This document shows positions 6,050 through 8,608 of a stretch of DNA of 8,608 nucleotides, piece after piece. The notes beneath the pieces are model-generated. The model worked only from the letters and a program-made list of their open reading frames with translations, searched no databases and had not been told where the DNA came from. The DNA comes from Helicobacteraceae bacterium (GTDB lineage: Bacteria > Campylobacterota > Campylobacteria > Campylobacterales > Sulfurimonadaceae), in the NCBI GenBank assembly GCA_027057185.1, contig JALUJE010000210.1, positions 1 through 8,608 on the forward strand, read 5' to 3'. Position numbers and translations under genes: made by a program. Position 1 is the stretch's first letter, and the number at the start of each line of letters is the position of its first letter.

Positions 6050-7333
6050 GTGTCTAGGTTTTTACTGCTTCTACTTCTGGGAACGCCACTGTTCTCTGAT
6101 CTTCTTGATATCAATGCTAGTATTACCGGGAGTACCTATTTTACAGAAAAAAATTATGCTAAAGCACTACCACTGCTGCAACAAGAAGTTGCCAAGGGGC
6201 TAAAACCTTCTATGTACCAGTTGGGTTATATGTATCAACACGGTCTGGGCGTGCCTCAGGACTATCACAAAGCCGCTACACTGTTTCAGCGAGCTGCGTC
6301 TGATTTTGAATATACACTAGCCGTTCCCAACAGTAAGGACATTGTCAAGGCATCGTTTGCGCAGCGTTTGAGCAGTCAGCTCGACCCATCAACAAATAAA
6401 AGCGGTGATGCCTTTGCCCTGTCCAAACTCGATACCGATACACCCGAAGCCAAAGGTCTGTTAACTGCATTTTTAAGTGATGGATTTTTTGGTTTAAAAC
6501 CTTATAAAACCAACTATATTTTACCGTTGGCATATGCCGGCAATAAATACCCCCACATCTCTTCAAATACTCACTACAGTAATTATACGCTCCAGGACGC
6601 TCAGGAGTATGGTGTTTATGACAGCAACATAGAGGTCGAATTTGAACTTAGCCTGAGAAAACCGCTTACCTACAATCTTTTTGGGCTTAACGAATCCATT
6701 AATGTTGCCTATACCCAGAAGGTCTGGTGGCAGCTTTACAGTCTCTCAGCACCCTTTCGCGAAACCAACTATGCCCCAGAAATATTTATTGTTATTCCAA
6801 CGTCACGAGGCATCGACAATCGTTCGGGACTCAAGGCACTCAAAGTCGGCTATATTCATGAATCTAATGGTCAAGAAGGATACCGGTCACGTTCTTGGAA
6901 CCGTCTTTATTTCAGCGGTATGTGGCAATGGAAAAATTTGCTTCTGGCAACGAGAGTCTGGTATCGAATCCCTGAGAATAAAAAATATGAAGGGTACTAC
7001 ATTGGTAAACCCAATCCGAAAACCGGACTTTATGAGCCAAATTACAGTGGTGATGACAATCCCCATATTGAAGAGTATCTCGGCTTTGGCGATATTCGCA
7101 TAAACTACCTTTACAAAAAACATCAGTTTGGCGCACTGCTACGTTACAATTTCGGTTCGGGAGGGACACACCGTGGTGCCATGGATATTCACTGGTCCTA
7201 CCCGTTCTTGCACTCGAAAAACACCTTTTGGTATGTCAAACTATTTAACGGCTATGCAGAAAGTCTCATAGACTATGACCAATCAGTTACCAAAGCCTCT
7301 TTTGGCTTCTCGTTTTCTCGGGCACTTTTTTGA
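6050..7333 (+). CDS. pldA: Outer-membrane phospholipase A (OMPLA) with N-terminal Sel1-like repeat
   Basis: This is a 427-residue protein. OMPLA is a 12-stranded outer-membrane barrel that hydrolyses acyl esters of phospholipids misplaced in the outer leaflet, as a calcium-dependent dimer. A leucine-rich signal peptide covers about residues 1-16. Residues about 54-83 form a Sel1-type repeat, SMYQLGYMYQHGLGVPQDYH followed by KAATLFQRAA. A linker leads to the barrel from about 144 (DGFFGLKPYKTNYILPLAY). SAPFRETNYAPEIF (233-246) and YIHESNGQEGYRSRSWNRLY (268-287) carry the active site. H270, S272 and N284 have the same spacing as E. coli His142, Ser144 and Asn156, and S280 matches the calcium ligand Ser152. 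The C-terminus has GYAESLIDYD (401-410) and ends in phenylalanine, as barrel proteins do. E. coli OMPLA is under 300 residues, so the Sel1 region accounts for most of the extra length. The catalytic set is complete, so an active enzyme is expected. The start is GTG. Confidence 0.9.
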   Translation: MSRFLLLLLLGTPLFSDLLDINASITGSTYFTEKNYAKALPLLQQEVAKGLKPSMYQLGYMYQHGLGVPQDYHKAATLFQRAASDFEYTLAVPNSKDIVKASFAQRLSSQLDPSTNKSGDAFALSKLDTDTPEAKGLLTAFLSDGFFGLKPYKTNYILPLAYAGNKYPHISSNTHYSNYTLQDAQEYGVYDSNIEVEFELSLRKPLTYNLFGLNESINVAYTQKVWWQLYSLSAPFRETNYAPEIFIVIPTSRGIDNRSGLKALKVGYIHESNGQEGYRSRSWNRLYFSGMWQWKNLLLATRVWYRIPENKKYEGYYIGKPNPKTGLYEPNYSGDDNPHIEEYLGFGDIRINYLYKKHQFGALLRYNFGSGGTHRGAMDIHWSYPFLHSKNTFWYVKLFNGYAESLIDYDQSVTKASFGFSFSRALF

Positions 7334-7351
7334 AAATACATGTATATATCG

Positions 7352-8587
7352 TTACTCTCTGCCAACTTCTTGAATAATGTTTTTAATGGTATGACCCTCA
7401 ATGGCCATATAGGTTAAAAATATTTTTTGAGAATATTTTAGAAACCTTGGACTATTGGGAATAAGCAGTACATGGGACACCGGCAATGTAATTTTCTCTT
7501 TTATGGTAGCCGTAACCGGGTCAATGCGTACGACTTGACGAGCATCTTTAAAAAACAGACTCATGTATTGCTCATCTTCAACCAACAGAGGCGTACTGCA
7601 ATTATGCGTAATGTTTTGCTCTAAATCATCATATGACACCATCGCTTTACCCTGGTGCCATCCAATGCTCACCAACCCAAGATCAACAGGTTTTTTTCTA
7701 CTATTACTCAACACTCCCGTAAGAAACAGCCTGTTAGAAATTTTCAATCCAATGGGTTGAAAAGCCATAGGGTACGCATCTAAATGACGATGCAGTACTC
7801 CGGTTGCATCGATCTCATAAAAAAATAGACTCATCCGCTTCTTGGACATTTCATTACCATAGAGAAATATCTTCTCATTATCTATGTCAAAAGATGCCAA
7901 CATTTGGGTATGCGTTTCGTACAGTATCGACGTATCAAAACGTCCCTGAGCATTTTTTTGTAATGTGATCAGTACGGCATCGGTTGCTCTTTTTTGTGAA
8001 CGCAATAGTACTATAGCACCCTCTTTATAGGGCATCATTTTAAATACGACATAATCTTTGTAGTTTGGAAACCGTACAATATCATAACGCTTTTGCTCTA
8101 TATCTTTTAAATAGAGTAGCTCAACAGTGGCATCCTGATCTCCTGCACGCTCCATTGAAAACAGCAATGATCCATCGGAAAACAGCAGCGTATGGGGGTA
8201 GTATTCATCTTCTAAAGAGAGCGCCGAGGTATCACAGAACGTAAGAATGGTGTGCAGTTTTTTAGTCGGAATATCTAACGCCAGAACTTCAACACATTTT
8301 GATCGGGTCTCGGCAATGAGAAACATGTGGGTAGCATCAATGGCAATTGCCTTTTCTACAAAGGCATGATCAATATTGAGCTTGATCGTACTACGTGTTT
8401 GTAGCGCCCGGTCCAACTCATACAGATATACGGCATAATCATCGTTTGCATTACTAAAGTTAATGTCGTTACAGACGACAACAATATTGTTCATGCTAAG
8501 AGGGTTGGCACACACTCTGTCATGCATCATAAAATTACCGGCACTCACGGCAGAAACTAAAACTGCCAATATTACAATAAACTGCAT
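7352..8587 (-). CDS. Exported protein of unknown function, possible beta-propeller
   Basis: This is a 411-residue protein not recognised as a known family. A Sec signal peptide covers residues 1-16, with probable cleavage at VSA-GN. GAGGA lies 5-6 bases before the ATG at 8587, supporting the start. The mature part has repeated short hydrophobic strands separated by polar turns, such as HMFLIAETRS, EGAIVLLRSQ, EKIFLYGNEM and NRLFLTGVLS. Further on are QYMSLFFKDA followed by VVRIDPVTATIKEKITLP, which resembles a propeller blade. This spacing suggests a seven- or eight-bladed propeller; that is inference from the repeat pattern only. Five cysteines occur in the mature protein, two of them near the N-terminus (C26, C39). 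The gene converges on the phospholipase gene with an 18-base gap and is not in its operon. Its promoter lies outside the window. Confidence 0.7.
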   Translation of the reverse strand: MQFIVILAVLVSAVSAGNFMMHDRVCANPLSMNNIVVVCNDINFSNANDDYAVYLYELDRALQTRSTIKLNIDHAFVEKAIAIDATHMFLIAETRSKCVEVLALDIPTKKLHTILTFCDTSALSLEDEYYPHTLLFSDGSLLFSMERAGDQDATVELLYLKDIEQKRYDIVRFPNYKDYVVFKMMPYKEGAIVLLRSQKRATDAVLITLQKNAQGRFDTSILYETHTQMLASFDIDNEKIFLYGNEMSKKRMSLFFYEIDATGVLHRHLDAYPMAFQPIGLKISNRLFLTGVLSNSRKKPVDLGLVSIGWHQGKAMVSYDDLEQNITHNCSTPLLVEDEQYMSLFFKDARQVVRIDPVTATIKEKITLPVSHVLLIPNSPRFLKYSQKIFLTYMAIEGHTIKNIIQEVGRE

Positions 8588-8608
8588 TTTTTTCCTCGTC
8601 TCTAAGAC

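Noticed and set aside
6681..7103. 140-codon plus-strand frame inside the phospholipase gene
   Set aside because: It overlaps the catalytic region of OMPLA in another frame, and the OMPLA frame has the conserved motifs.
7336..7345. ATACATGTAT palindrome between the convergent genes, considered as a terminator
   Set aside because: The stem is AT-rich, has no loop and is not followed by a T run. It looks like chance in a short AT-rich gap.

Overview
The window looks like a chromosomal segment from a free-living member of the Campylobacterota (Sulfurimonas/Sulfuricurvum/Sulfurovum-like). This is inferred from moderate A+T content, AT-rich intergenic DNA, closely packed genes with clear AAGG/GGAGG ribosome binding sites, and a sensor fragment whose periplasmic segment (HMVNG..DKR....NI..LWVVR) resembles input domains common in that phylum. 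No rRNA, tRNA, CRISPR array, insertion sequence or phage gene was seen, and no sequence search was possible.

Left part (1-1311, all minus strand): the start of an unidentified gene running off the left edge, then a short membrane-anchored sensor fragment that stops before any signalling domain, then a FetB/UPF0014-family ABC transporter permease with no ATPase gene beside it. A near-consensus sigma-70 promoter (1331-1359) drives the divergent plus-strand gene at 1387, a 241-residue protein whose C-terminal half looks like a NYN/PIN-type nuclease fold.

Middle (2113-2417): a 305-base gap between the larger genes. It holds a 58-codon membrane-protein ORF on the minus strand, which has its own ribosome binding site. 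It also holds a promoter-like region with two inverted repeats in front of the next operon.

Main unit (2418-7333, plus strand): four co-directional genes. A Sec-exported DUF1800 protein and a Tat-exported DUF1501 protein form a well-known but functionally uncharacterised pair. They are followed by a four-helix DUF350 membrane protein and an outer-membrane phospholipase A (OMPLA/PldA) that carries an N-terminal Sel1-type repeat. Gaps are 12, 60 and 11 bases, and the ribosome binding site of the last gene overlaps the DUF350 stop codon. All four products are predicted to reach the membrane or periplasm, so the group reads as a cell-envelope operon. Its joint function is not known.

Right end (7352-8587, minus strand): an exported 411-residue protein of unknown function, converging on the phospholipase gene with an 18-base gap. 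Its many short beta-strand-like segments suggest a beta-propeller.

The best candidates for something undescribed are the DUF1800-DUF1501-DUF350-Sel1/OMPLA gene group, the NYN-like protein with an unassigned N-terminal half, and the unlisted small membrane protein.
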